A stretch of DNA of 64,000 bases from assembly GCA_902762615.1 (NCBI GenBank), contig CACWOX010000001.1, positions 186,001 to 250,000 of the forward strand, in the 5' to 3' direction. Below, piece by piece: positions 33,244-43,970 of this stretch. The DNA comes from an uncultured Ruminococcus sp. (GTDB lineage: Bacteria > Bacillota > Clostridia > Oscillospirales > Acutalibacteraceae). Below the pieces are notes generated by a model, which saw only the letters and a program-made list of their open reading frames with translations, was not told the origin of the DNA and ran no database searches. How positions within the stretch are numbered: position 1 is the stretch's first letter; each line of letters begins with the position of its first letter. Position numbers and translations under genes: made by a program.

Positions 33244-34704
33244 ATGAATTCCAACACTAACATAGCGGAATACCTGAAGCTGTGCGCTAAGAGAATGTCG
33301 GTGCTCACGCTGATAATCGCTTTTGTATTTCCGGTGGTGCTTATCGCCGCCAAAATAATGACTCCGGTGCAGTACACCCTGACCGGGACCATAAGAATAC
33401 AGTCCGACGTCATGGGCGAGAGCATTGCCGACCAGTACAATATATCCGAGCTGTCCCGTTCGGCTGCTCTGACCTCGATATCCCTAATTGACAACAGCGA
33501 CACCGTGCGCAAGGCTTTGAGCGACAGCAAGATTAAAAATGAAAATCCCGCGGATTTCCAAAAACGTGTCACAGTAACGCAGATCAACAATTCAAACGTT
33601 CTGCAGGTAGTCGTGATATTTGACTCCGATCAGATTCTCGGCGAAACCTTCATGTCAAACCTGATGAAGGAATCCGACATCGTTATCAAAGAGACCTTTG
33701 CCATGTCAAACCCGTCGTTTTCCGGCGCGGTCGAGGACGCGGGACGTGTCACGGACGTCAACAGCCCGTGGCTGATCTCATTTGGCGCAGCTTTGGCTGC
33801 CGTAGGAATCACAGCCGCCGCCTTCTTTATCTACAACATATTCTCCTTTGCCGCCGACCGCACACTGCGCAGCAGCTCCAAATTTGAAACGCTCACCCGC
33901 ATTCCGGTCATAGCCGCCATTCCTCCGGTCGCGCGCATGATCGGCACCGAACGCAGCGTCAATCAGGTGAGCAACGCCTACCGTGTGCTACGCTCCGCCA
34001 TCAAATATTCCCGACGCGGCGTGCGAACCATCGCGGTATGCAGCCCTTCTCCGCGCGACGGCAGGACCTCGGTCGCCATCGGACTTGCACAGTCGCTTGC
34101 CGACACCAATGCGATGGTGCTGCTGATAGAAGCCGACATGCACCGCCCGAATATCAGCCGCGAACTGCGATTCGATCCGGTGTTCGGTCTGGGCGATCTT
34201 CTGCTCGGCAAGGCGAATCTCGCCGCCACCATCAACAAGACCTCTAACCGCAACCTTTACGTAATTACCGCCGTCAACAATGTCAACATGAACAGCATTG
34301 ACGTCTGCGATCTGCTCGACAGCGATGTTTTTACAGAATTGCTGAAGGCAGTAGAAAGCCAGTTTGATTATGTGATCATCGACACGCCCGCCATCGAGCT
34401 TCTGCCCGACGCGGCAGCGGTCGCCGGAAAGGTGGACGGCTGTCTGATAGTCGCTCAGTACGGACACACCCGCACGGATATGATGAAATATGCCATCGAC
34501 GTTTTCGACTCTCTTGACTCCGAGGTCATCGGCATTGTCACCACCAATTCGCCCAGAAGAACCGGCGCATTCGGCTCGGTCTCCCGCTACTACCGCAGCA
34601 GGAACAGCCACAGCGGCGACAGCATTGTCACAACGCTGCTCGACAATTTCTTCGGCGTGGTCAATATGATTCGCAGCAAGCTCCCCGGCGGCAAGAAAAA
34701 CTGA
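33244..34704 (+). CDS. Fused Wzz-domain / BY-kinase-like ATPase with altered Walker A
   Basis: About 486 residues. A Wzz-type chain-length domain lies between two membrane helices (about 19-38 and 178-205), then a MinD/CpsD-type ATPase (about 230-430). Such proteins control capsule or exopolysaccharide length. Nucleotide motifs are unusual: Walker A reads SPRDGRTS, with Arg where Lys is expected, Walker A' is LLIEADMHRP (Glu for Asp), while Walker B (VIIDTPA) is normal. Only one YY pair (SRYYRSR) stands in for the usual C-terminal tyrosine cluster. It may be a pseudokinase. ATG 33244 or GTG 33232; both have weak ribosome sites. Monocistronic. Confidence 0.8.
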   Translation: MNSNTNIAEYLKLCAKRMSVLTLIIAFVFPVVLIAAKIMTPVQYTLTGTIRIQSDVMGESIADQYNISELSRSAALTSISLIDNSDTVRKALSDSKIKNENPADFQKRVTVTQINNSNVLQVVVIFDSDQILGETFMSNLMKESDIVIKETFAMSNPSFSGAVEDAGRVTDVNSPWLISFGAALAAVGITAAAFFIYNIFSFAADRTLRSSSKFETLTRIPVIAAIPPVARMIGTERSVNQVSNAYRVLRSAIKYSRRGVRTIAVCSPSPRDGRTSVAIGLAQSLADTNAMVLLIEADMHRPNISRELRFDPVFGLGDLLLGKANLAATINKTSNRNLYVITAVNNVNMNSIDVCDLLDSDVFTELLKAVESQFDYVIIDTPAIELLPDAAAVAGKVDGCLIVAQYGHTRTDMMKYAIDVFDSLDSEVIGIVTTNSPRRTGAFGSVSRYYRSRNSHSGDSIVTTLLDNFFGVVNMIRSKLPGGKKN

Positions 34705-34725
34705 TTTTCCTCACATAAAAAATAA

Positions 34726-34770
34726 GCAGGTCGGATTTCCGGTCATACGGATTCCGACCTGTTTTATTAT
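34726..34770. terminator. Bidirectional intrinsic terminator
   Basis: GCAGGTCGGA (34726-34735) pairs with TCCGACCTGT (34753-34762), flanked by A/T tracts on both sides, between convergent genes. Confidence 0.8.
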
Positions 34771-35030
34771 TTTCTCTCAGCCAGAGCGATCACATCGCCT
34801 ATCTTGGACATGATATAATCATACCCCTTTTCGCTGTGCGGAATAGCGCATTTCATGCAGCTCTTCACGCCGTTCGGCAGGTATTCAAAATTGCCGCCGC
34901 ACTTTTCGCCAAGGGCATACAGAGGGCAGTAGCAGAAGAGACAGTTAAAATTCTCTCCCACGCCCTTGTGACAGGGGAAATACTCACATTCGGTATTGGA
35001 GAAATGCTTATAGCTGTTGGAATGACTCAT
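34767..35030 (-). CDS. Cysteine-rich small domain protein (zf-like, PF04071 type)
   Basis: An 87-residue protein with eight Cys (15, 20, 30, 33, 35, 44, 58, 61) and the family pattern CEYFPCHKG, NCLFCYCPLY, CGGNFEY, CxxCxxPH. It probably binds metal or an Fe-S cluster. Related domains are found with cobalamin-salvage enzymes (CbiZ), but no cobalamin gene is nearby, so the role is open. ATG 35030 has GGAGGAG nine nt upstream. The 50-nt gap upstream contains a weak hairpin (ATCCGAGGC/GCCTCGGAT, 35055-35090) that may terminate the YihY message. Confidence 0.85.
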   Translation of the reverse strand: MSHSNSYKHFSNTECEYFPCHKGVGENFNCLFCYCPLYALGEKCGGNFEYLPNGVKSCMKCAIPHSEKGYDYIMSKIGDVIALAERK

Positions 35031-35099
35031 GTATTTATACTCCTCCAAAAAATCCGAGGCATGCTTTGTAAAAAAAGTACGCCTCGGATATCGTTTGTT

Positions 35100-36047
35100 T
35101 TATTCGAAACCCTCTTTTTCTCCGGAAGCTGTCTGCGAAGCCTCGGCTTTATCAGCCTTGTCATCGCTGAGATGCGAGAGCTTCCACCGCGTCCTGCGAT
35201 AGATGCGCCCGGCAATCCTGCGATAGGTGCTGTTCCATGCGACGTTGATTTCCGCGCCTACCAGCATAATGAACATACAGAAGTAGAGCCACAGCATGAG
35301 CAGCACAACGGCTGTAAGGCTTCCGTAAACATTGGCGTAATTGCCGAAATGCTCAATGTAAAATGCATACAGATACGAGAATCCGACCCAGCCCACAGCA
35401 CTTACCAGCGCTCCGGGAAGCTCCTCCATAACGGTGGATTTGCGATTCGGAACGGCGATATAGCTGATCACAAAGAACAGCACCAGCACTGCGAATCCCA
35501 GCAGCCACCGCACGCCCTTTGAAATGATCGTGAGGTTGCTCGCGGCAAAGGGAAGGTAATTGATCAGCGCGTGATAAATACTGTTGCCGAATACCAGCAC
35601 ACCGAGAGCCGCAATGATCATCACCAGAAAGACCAGCGTGTACAATATCGCAAGCGACCTCATGCGGATATATCCGCGCGTTTCCTTTATGGAATAGGCT
35701 GCGGTCAGCCCCAGCATAATGGAGTAAATGCCGGTCGATGATGACCAGACGGCGGTGATAGCCGAGATGGAAATAACCGTATTTGTCGAATTGTTGATGA
35801 TCTCCTGCAGCATGGTCTGGACAAAGGCATTGACGTCATCCGGTAAGAAGCTGATCCTGATAAGCGGAACGCCGCCGCTGAAATACGGAAGAAATTTCAG
35901 CATGGTCAAAAGAAGCATTATCATCGGAAACGCCGAGATAATTATAAAGAACGCAGCCTGTGCGGAATAGGCGCTCACCGAGTCGTCCATAACGTCCTTA
36001 ACCAGACCGCCGATTGCCTTGCCGACCTTTTTAAGCAGTCCTTTCAT
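35100..36047 (-). CDS. YihY/BrkB-family inner-membrane protein
   Basis: A 315-residue polytopic protein with six hydrophobic segments and the family's AFFIIISAFPMIM and LWLYFCMFIMLVGAEIN motifs. The family was once called RNase BN in error; it is probably a transporter or envelope protein of unknown substrate. ATG 36047 follows GGGAGGTG. It begins 21 nt after the diguanylate cyclase gene, so both are likely on one message. Confidence 0.9.
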   Translation of the reverse strand: MKGLLKKVGKAIGGLVKDVMDDSVSAYSAQAAFFIIISAFPMIMLLLTMLKFLPYFSGGVPLIRISFLPDDVNAFVQTMLQEIINNSTNTVISISAITAVWSSSTGIYSIMLGLTAAYSIKETRGYIRMRSLAILYTLVFLVMIIAALGVLVFGNSIYHALINYLPFAASNLTIISKGVRWLLGFAVLVLFFVISYIAVPNRKSTVMEELPGALVSAVGWVGFSYLYAFYIEHFGNYANVYGSLTAVVLLMLWLYFCMFIMLVGAEINVAWNSTYRRIAGRIYRRTRWKLSHLSDDKADKAEASQTASGEKEGFE

Positions 36048-36068
36048 CTCGCACCTCCCAGTATGAAC

Positions 36069-39000
36069 TTACCTTGCACTTTCGGAATCGGGCTTCCAAA
36101 CCCTGTAATTGCGTTTGGTTGTCTTCTTGACCACATAGAGAGCATCGTCGGCGTGCTTCATTGCCTCATCAATAGCCTCCTGTGAAAATACGCTTGCAGT
36201 GGAAATACCGATGGAACAGGACACTCTGTTCTTGGGGTCTATCTTGAAATCCTTGCCCATCTTTTCCTTTAGCTTCTCTGCAAATCCGTCGGTCTCGTCG
36301 AGCTTAGCGTAAATCGACTTGGCGATTTCCACGCCCTCTTCCTCGCTCGAATCGGGCAGAACAATGACGAATTCATCGCCGCCGAAGCGGATGGCATAGC
36401 CCTTGTCCTTGGTAATCTGCTTGAAGATATTGGCAAACGACACCAGAATTACGTCGCCTATGGCATGACCGAAGGTGTCATTATAGAATTTGAAGTTATC
36501 CAGGTCGATATACAATACAGTTGTTGTCACATCGGGGGAGGATTCGTACTTCTTCATCTCTTCGCTCAGGGTCTTTGCAAAGCCCTGTCTGTTGTACAGA
36601 CCGGTAAGCATATCAGTGACCGAGGTCTGCTCGAGCTGAACGTTCATCTTTCTGATGCGTTCCTGCGTAGCCAGACGGTTGAGGGCGTCAACAAGCTGAT
36701 GGAAAGCCACGCTGAATATCGTCAGGTCTCCGTCGAGGAAGATCGAGAAATTGTTGGCGAAATTGTCATGCATCTCCATAAGCGCCAGAAGAATGCTCTG
36801 CAGCTTGCCGTCGACAACAATCGGCACGCCGATCATCGAAACCACCTTGTTTATGCCGAAAAGCCCTATCAAATCCTTGTAGTCATAGAATGACTTTTCC
36901 AGTCTGTTGGTCATAAACTCAGACGGATTACGAATGAAGAAGGAGACTATGCCCTGCAGCATTTCGGGACTTGGGTGATAGTCCCTGTCGCAGTACATGA
37001 GATCCGCCTTGCCGTTTTCAACGCCGAGGTAAATAATCTTGTCGGCGTTGTAATTGTTCTGGATGGAGTACATTGACGTGTTGACAAGCGACTTTCTGTC
37101 TATATCATCGCGGTTCATAAGCTCCTGCCAGTTCGTCAGGAAGTCGATGCTCTTATTTTTAAGTCTGAGCTGATGCTCGGCGCCCACACGGCGTGAAAGC
37201 TCGATCGCCTGATTTATGGTGATCTTTTTAAGACCGATATTGTAATGCTTATCTTCTATCGTATTGCCTGTAAGCGCGGAATTGAGACGTTCTATCTTGT
37301 CCTGGTAATTATTCTCGGTGCAGAAATCAAGACAATTCTGGAGCAGCTCGTTTGCCTCGACGTGTCTGCCCTGCGCGCGGTAGAGATCAGCCTGCTCTAT
37401 GGCAAAAAGCTCGTAGGCAAAGAACCACAGACCCTCGGTGCGCTTGAGGTGGAAATTGGCGCGGTCAAAATTGTGCTGTGCCTCGGCGAGACTGTCCTTG
37501 CGGGCAACAAGTCCTCTGTCGAAATAGTAGAAGAACATGTCGTCGTCCCACAGGAAATAGCTCGGTTCGCCTTCCGGGAATATCAGGTGATAAAGAACAA
37601 GCTGCATTCTGTTGAGATAGAGCTGTGCGTTGTATTCGACGCCCATATTAATATAGCATAGAGCTATCATACCGTAAATCTTAGACATATTGCAAAGCTC
37701 AAGCTTATTCTGATTGAGGTTTTTCATAATACGAACGGCAGTAACAAGCAAGTCGCAGCCGCTCTTGTAATCTCTGGCGAGCATGGCGTTGACCGCCATA
37801 TTGTAAAGCGACTCGCCCATATTCTCCGGCTTGCCCAGCTTGTACCATATTTCCATAGCGCTGTTGAAGTAGGCGTCGGCTTCATTGAACTGCTCACTGA
37901 CTATGCGGTTGTAGCCCAGACCGTTGTAGACATTGCCCATTTGGGTGAGGTTGTCCTGCTTGCTGAGAATGACGAGGCTCTTCTTGTAGAAATGGTCAAC
38001 GGCAGGATAATATCCGAAGCCGGACGAAAAGACGACGTTCTTTTTGTAGGCTCTCAGCTTGACAGACTCATTGCCCAGCATATCCGCAAAATACATACCC
38101 TTTTTGTAATGATCGTGAGACTCGCAGAATTCCGGATCGACGTCGTAGTAGCTTCGGTCATTGCCGAAGCAGAAAAGATAAATGTAAGCCAGATGATTGA
38201 AATACTGGTATTTCTCGGCGTTTTCAAGGAAATTCGCAGTAGGCGTATAATCGACATGCCACAGATAGACGTTGGTCCAGCTGCGGAATTTGACCATGCA
38301 TTTGAGCAGCTCGGTCTTGAAAATGAGGTATTCATCGCCGCTCTTCTTAGCAAATTCCCCGCAGTCATCCGCATACTTCTGCGCCAGCGTATCCTGACCC
38401 GCGCACGAATGACAAAGCGAAACGAGATAGGTGTATTCAAAATTGAATCGGTCGACGAGCAAATCCTCTGTATTTGCGCTTACAATGCCCTTGCGCTCGT
38501 CGCAGATGGTGAGCGTTCTGGGATAATTGCCCAGCTTGAAGTTTGCGTCGGCATACAGTCTGTAGAAACGGTGTATGGATTCTTCCTCTGCCGTGATCGT
38601 TTTTCCGTCAATGGCTTCCTTGATGATGTCGCAGTAATAGATTGCCTGCGCCATTGCGCCGCATTCAATCATATTATTGATAAGCAGAAGATACCTGTCA
38701 AAGGCTTCATTCACAGGCGTGAAGATATCGTTCTCGTCAGCGACGCTTTCTTTGTCTTCGAGACCCCAGTCCTGAATCATGTTCTTGCCTTCAAGCGCGA
38801 CCATGACGTCATTTTTGATGGCTTTGACATAATCCGGAACAACAAAAACCTCGTTGATAGTGCAAATAAACGCGATCTTATTGTTGGGATTTTCGGTTAT
38901 CTCCTTATACAAAAACTCATAGGTGGAAAGAGACGCCAGATGCACCTTATTGAGAACGATAAGCAGCGGCACCTTTTCGGAAACATAGTTAAAAATGCCG

Positions 39001-39419
39001 ATAAGCCCTTTGAGGAATTTATCGTGCTCATATTCGTTTTCTACAGGGATAACTTCCTCGGTTCGCTGACAAATACCGTTTTCGCGGTACTTGACGTAAA
39101 TGTTCTTATGCAGCGAATAAACCCCGGCGTTGTCGAGAAAGGACTCAAATGACTGCTCAGCTGCGTAATATCTGCCATACAGCGCATTGACCCAATCCAT
39201 CATGGGACTGTAGGCAGCTTTAATGGCGCCCGGCTGAAATTCGTGAAACAGGATCTGGACGATATTGCCGGATTTGAGCATAGCGTTATTAACGAATTTG
39301 AGCGGTATTGAAAAAGTGTTGTAATGCTTGAAGAAGCTGACATTGTGCTCCTCGTAATAAAGCTTCTGAAGCACGGAATCAACAAGATTGCTTACATACA
39401 TATCAACAGATGAACTCAA
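36069..39419 (-). CDS. Large TPR-GAF-GGDEF diguanylate cyclase
   Basis: A 1116-residue cytosolic protein. Residues 1-220 resemble a signal-transduction ATPase domain (a VPLLIVLNKVHLAS strand like Walker B) but show no P-loop. About 230-720 are helical TPR-type repeats, about 760-920 a GAF-like sensor, and the last 170 a GGDEF domain with RFGGDEF near residue 1010. It should make cyclic di-GMP from GTP; the product-inhibition site (RxxD five residues before GGDEF) is absent. TTG 39419 is preferred, with AAGGGG seven nt upstream. The ATPase-TPR-GGDEF layout resembles large Firmicutes sensor kinases with the output swapped. Confidence 0.85.
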   Translation of the reverse strand: MSSSVDMYVSNLVDSVLQKLYYEEHNVSFFKHYNTFSIPLKFVNNAMLKSGNIVQILFHEFQPGAIKAAYSPMMDWVNALYGRYYAAEQSFESFLDNAGVYSLHKNIYVKYRENGICQRTEEVIPVENEYEHDKFLKGLIGIFNYVSEKVPLLIVLNKVHLASLSTYEFLYKEITENPNNKIAFICTINEVFVVPDYVKAIKNDVMVALEGKNMIQDWGLEDKESVADENDIFTPVNEAFDRYLLLINNMIECGAMAQAIYYCDIIKEAIDGKTITAEEESIHRFYRLYADANFKLGNYPRTLTICDERKGIVSANTEDLLVDRFNFEYTYLVSLCHSCAGQDTLAQKYADDCGEFAKKSGDEYLIFKTELLKCMVKFRSWTNVYLWHVDYTPTANFLENAEKYQYFNHLAYIYLFCFGNDRSYYDVDPEFCESHDHYKKGMYFADMLGNESVKLRAYKKNVVFSSGFGYYPAVDHFYKKSLVILSKQDNLTQMGNVYNGLGYNRIVSEQFNEADAYFNSAMEIWYKLGKPENMGESLYNMAVNAMLARDYKSGCDLLVTAVRIMKNLNQNKLELCNMSKIYGMIALCYINMGVEYNAQLYLNRMQLVLYHLIFPEGEPSYFLWDDDMFFYYFDRGLVARKDSLAEAQHNFDRANFHLKRTEGLWFFAYELFAIEQADLYRAQGRHVEANELLQNCLDFCTENNYQDKIERLNSALTGNTIEDKHYNIGLKKITINQAIELSRRVGAEHQLRLKNKSIDFLTNWQELMNRDDIDRKSLVNTSMYSIQNNYNADKIIYLGVENGKADLMYCDRDYHPSPEMLQGIVSFFIRNPSEFMTNRLEKSFYDYKDLIGLFGINKVVSMIGVPIVVDGKLQSILLALMEMHDNFANNFSIFLDGDLTIFSVAFHQLVDALNRLATQERIRKMNVQLEQTSVTDMLTGLYNRQGFAKTLSEEMKKYESSPDVTTTVLYIDLDNFKFYNDTFGHAIGDVILVSFANIFKQITKDKGYAIRFGGDEFVIVLPDSSEEEGVEIAKSIYAKLDETDGFAEKLKEKMGKDFKIDPKNRVSCSIGISTASVFSQEAIDEAMKHADDALYVVKKTTKRNYRVWKPDSESAR

Positions 39420-39583
39420 ATTTATCACCCCTTGTCATTTGTTACATTATACCAAATTATTATATAAATAGCAATAGATTTTAAAAATAATTATGGCGGG
39501 TATTTATAATAAATTTTCTTCCATAGAAATCTGCTTTTTGCACAAAACAGTCATCACATTTTCGTAATAAACGCTGCCGCAGT

Positions 39584-39618
39584 AAACATAAAGCATAAAG
39601 CGTAAAACATAAAACAAA
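39584..39618. repeat. Heptad tandem repeat next to the sigG terminator
   Basis: Five 7-nt units: AAACATA, AAGCATA, AAGCGTA, AAACATA, AAACAAA. On the minus strand they continue directly from the terminator T tract. Unit sequence differs from the other islands but the period is the same. Confidence 0.75.
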
Positions 39619-39646
39619 AAAGGCGGCACTCCGTGAGACTGCCGCC
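39612..39646 (-). terminator. Intrinsic terminator of sigG
   Basis: GGCGGCA (39622-39628) pairs with TGCCGCC (39640-39646); on the minus strand the stem is followed by six T residues. Confidence 0.8.
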
Positions 39647-39654
39647 AAACCTTG

Positions 39655-40422
39655 TCAGTGATTCTTTATCTTATTCATGGCGCCCTTTTCCAGCCGGGAT
39701 ACCTGCGCCTGGGATATTCCAACCTCCTGCGCCACTTCCATCTGCGTCTTGCCGCGCATGTATCTCAGCGTCAGTATGCGTTTCTCTCTGGGCGAGAGAT
39801 TTTTTATCTCCTCTTTGAGAAGGATTTCGTCCAGCCAGTTGCTGTCGTCGTTATTGTCGCCTATCTGATCCATCACATAGATAGTGTCGCCGCCGTCGGA
39901 ATAGACCGCCTCATAGAGCGACACCGGCTCGGCGATCGCCTCAAGCGCCAGCACGACATCCTCCTTTGGAAGTCCCAGCTCCTTGGCGATCTCTTCAACC
40001 CCCGGCTCACGTCCCTGCTCGCTCAGCACACGCTCCTTGACCTGCATTGCCTTATAGGCAGTATCCCGCATGGAACGGCTGACCCGCACACTGTTGTTGT
40101 CACGAAGATACCGCCTGATCTCTCCTATCACCATCGGGACAGCATAGGTTGAAAATTTCACATCCATATTGGTATCAAAGTTGTCGATGGCTTTGATAAG
40201 CCCAATGCACCCCACCTGAAAGAGATCGTCCAGATTTTCACCGCGATTGGAAAAACGCTGAATCACGCTGAGCACCAGACGAAGATTGCCCTTGACCAGC
40301 TCATCGCGTGCGTTTTTGTCGCCTGACTGCGATTTTTTGAGCAGCTCGGTCTTCTCCTTTTCGCTCAGCAGCTTGAGATTCGCCGTATTTACCCCGCAAA
40401 TTTCCACCTTGTTGAACTGCAC
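39655..40422 (-). CDS. sigG: Forespore-specific RNA polymerase sigma factor SigG
   Basis: A 255-residue sigma-70-family factor that drives late forespore genes. The N-terminus NKVEICGVNT is the SigG hallmark; region 2 has GNLRLVLSVIQRFSNRGE, DDLFQVGCIGLIKAID and KFSTYAVPMVIGEIRRYLRD, and region 4 has EKRILTLRY and GISQAQVSRLE. GTG start at 40422 with GGGAGGAAG seven nt upstream. Upstream on the minus strand, TGAATT followed 16 nt later by CAATACT could be a forespore-type promoter (weak). No spoIIG partner genes (sigE, spoIIGA) are adjacent. Confidence 0.96.
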   Translation of the reverse strand: MQFNKVEICGVNTANLKLLSEKEKTELLKKSQSGDKNARDELVKGNLRLVLSVIQRFSNRGENLDDLFQVGCIGLIKAIDNFDTNMDVKFSTYAVPMVIGEIRRYLRDNNSVRVSRSMRDTAYKAMQVKERVLSEQGREPGVEEIAKELGLPKEDVVLALEAIAEPVSLYEAVYSDGGDTIYVMDQIGDNNDDSNWLDEILLKEEIKNLSPREKRILTLRYMRGKTQMEVAQEVGISQAQVSRLEKGAMNKIKNH

Positions 40423-40507
40423 AATACTTCCTCCCGCCGTATTTTTGTATTACATTTGAAGTATTGGCAAGTTGCGGGAAATAATTCACCCGGAATCATA
40501 TCCATTT

Positions 40508-40999
40508 TTATCCGTTGAGAATAAATGCAGCGCCGTTGAGGTAGGCTGCAAACAGCAGCCACAGCAGATAGGGAATTTGCAGAAGCGCAGCCGGCTTGCT
40601 GATGAACCAGAAGCTCACGATCATCCTGACCACCGCGGCAATCAGCACAATGATCCAAATGAACGCTGCCAGCCGCATGTCAAAGTAAAAGAATAAAATG
40701 GGCCAGATCAGATTGATACCCAGCTGCACGAAATAGAGCCACAGCGCATCCGATCTCGTTCCTGCCGGAGCGTCCGCCGTAAGCACAAGGTATGAGGATA
40801 TCCCCATAAGTGCATACAGAATGGTCCACGCCACAAAAAAGAGCCATGACGGAGGACTGAGCGGCGGCTTGAACAGCTCATCGTAATCGGCAAACTGCCC
40901 TGTGATCGCCAGAAAGAAGCCTACCGCTCCGCCAAGCACAAGCGGAATCAGCAGCGAAATAAGCAGCGGCTTTAATTTGATTGTCTTGACAAATTTCAT
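40508..40999 (-). CDS. TspO/MBR-family tryptophan-rich membrane protein
   Basis: A 163-residue protein with five transmembrane helices and the TspO signatures PPSWLFFVAWTILYALMG, WPILFF and PYLLWLLFAAYLN. The family binds porphyrins or cholesterol-like ligands and is linked to stress or tetrapyrrole handling. The start has GGGAGG ten nt upstream. It lies 85 nt upstream of sigG in the same direction; a functional link is not evident. Confidence 0.93.
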   Translation of the reverse strand: MKFVKTIKLKPLLISLLIPLVLGGAVGFFLAITGQFADYDELFKPPLSPPSWLFFVAWTILYALMGISSYLVLTADAPAGTRSDALWLYFVQLGINLIWPILFFYFDMRLAAFIWIIVLIAAVVRMIVSFWFISKPAALLQIPYLLWLLFAAYLNGAAFILNG

Positions 41000-41097
41000 C
41001 TTGCAATGCCTCCCACTCCGGCTAAGCTGCCGGTGTTGATTACATCACAATTATATGAAATGACACATGGAAAAATACGCCGTTATTTATCAAAAAT

Positions 41098-43137
<2,040 letters not shown>

Positions 43138-43818
43138 TCAATCCCCGATAAAATTATTTATATCATCGTACAGTTCATCGTTCGTGTCGACGTTGGTGAA
43201 GGATTCGGGAACTCTGCCAAGCAGCACCGTTTCGGATACGGTGAAGCTGTTTACCACCTCGGTGTAGGACGAGCATCCGGGAATAACCGCAGAAACGCCC
43301 ACCTTAACATCGCAAATAATCCTGTGGCGGGTCTGATTGATACCTGCTCCTTCAAAGTCGCTTCGCAGGTTTGCCGTAACGTTGCCGTAAAGCTGTATTT
43401 TCATTCTGACGCTCGGACCTCTGCCGGAAAACAAATCTATTCCCGTAAGTGTGCCGAGCGGAATGGAGATTTCCCGTTCACAGTAGTCGAGAATCTTATC
43501 CTGAATTGCCTTTGAAATGTTGGTTTTGAATTTATTCATCTCACGAATATTGGCTGTCATGGAACAAACCGTCCCATCTGACAGCGTGTTTAATGAAATA
43601 AGCCTGTCGTACATGATATCCGATTCGGCAAGCACCTCCGCTGCCGCCTGATCAATGGCAATGTTGGCTATGTAACCCGCCTGCACAGAGGTCATAGTTT
43701 TCAATATAGGATTCACTCTGTTATTGATCCAGACAAAGGCAGTAAATAACGCAACCGACACGGCAGCTATTCTAAGCCGAATATTCTTTTTGGTCGTGAT
43801 GTGTTTTCGGTATCTCAT
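43138..43818 (-). CDS. yunB: Sporulation protein YunB
   Basis: A 226-residue protein with an N-terminal basic stretch and a membrane helix (about 15-33), then an extracytoplasmic domain. It matches YunB in NRVNPILKTM, AIDQAAAEVL, a central GTLTGIDLFSGRGP and ETVLLGRVPESF near the end. In Bacillus, YunB is a mother-cell sporulation protein of unknown mechanism. The start follows GGAGGG. Likely co-transcribed with ligA. Confidence 0.88.
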   Translation of the reverse strand: MRYRKHITTKKNIRLRIAAVSVALFTAFVWINNRVNPILKTMTSVQAGYIANIAIDQAAAEVLAESDIMYDRLISLNTLSDGTVCSMTANIREMNKFKTNISKAIQDKILDYCEREISIPLGTLTGIDLFSGRGPSVRMKIQLYGNVTANLRSDFEGAGINQTRHRIICDVKVGVSAVIPGCSSYTEVVNSFTVSETVLLGRVPESFTNVDTNDELYDDINNFIGD

Positions 43819-43865
43819 ACAAATCCCTCCGCTTACATATTATTTCAAAAGAATGCGAAGGTGAC

Positions 43866-43903
43866 AAAAAAGGCCGTCTGAACCTTTCGGAACAAACGAC
43901 CTT
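43866..43903 (-). terminator. Intrinsic terminator of the malEFG operon
   Basis: Minus strand: AAGGTCGT pairs with ACGGCCTT (one wobble) and runs into TTTTTT. Confidence 0.75.
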
Positions 43904-43970
43904 TAATTGTAGATTTATGCAGCGTACAGAATCATACGCAAGCATTCTGTCAGTAGAAATTCCAGAAAAA

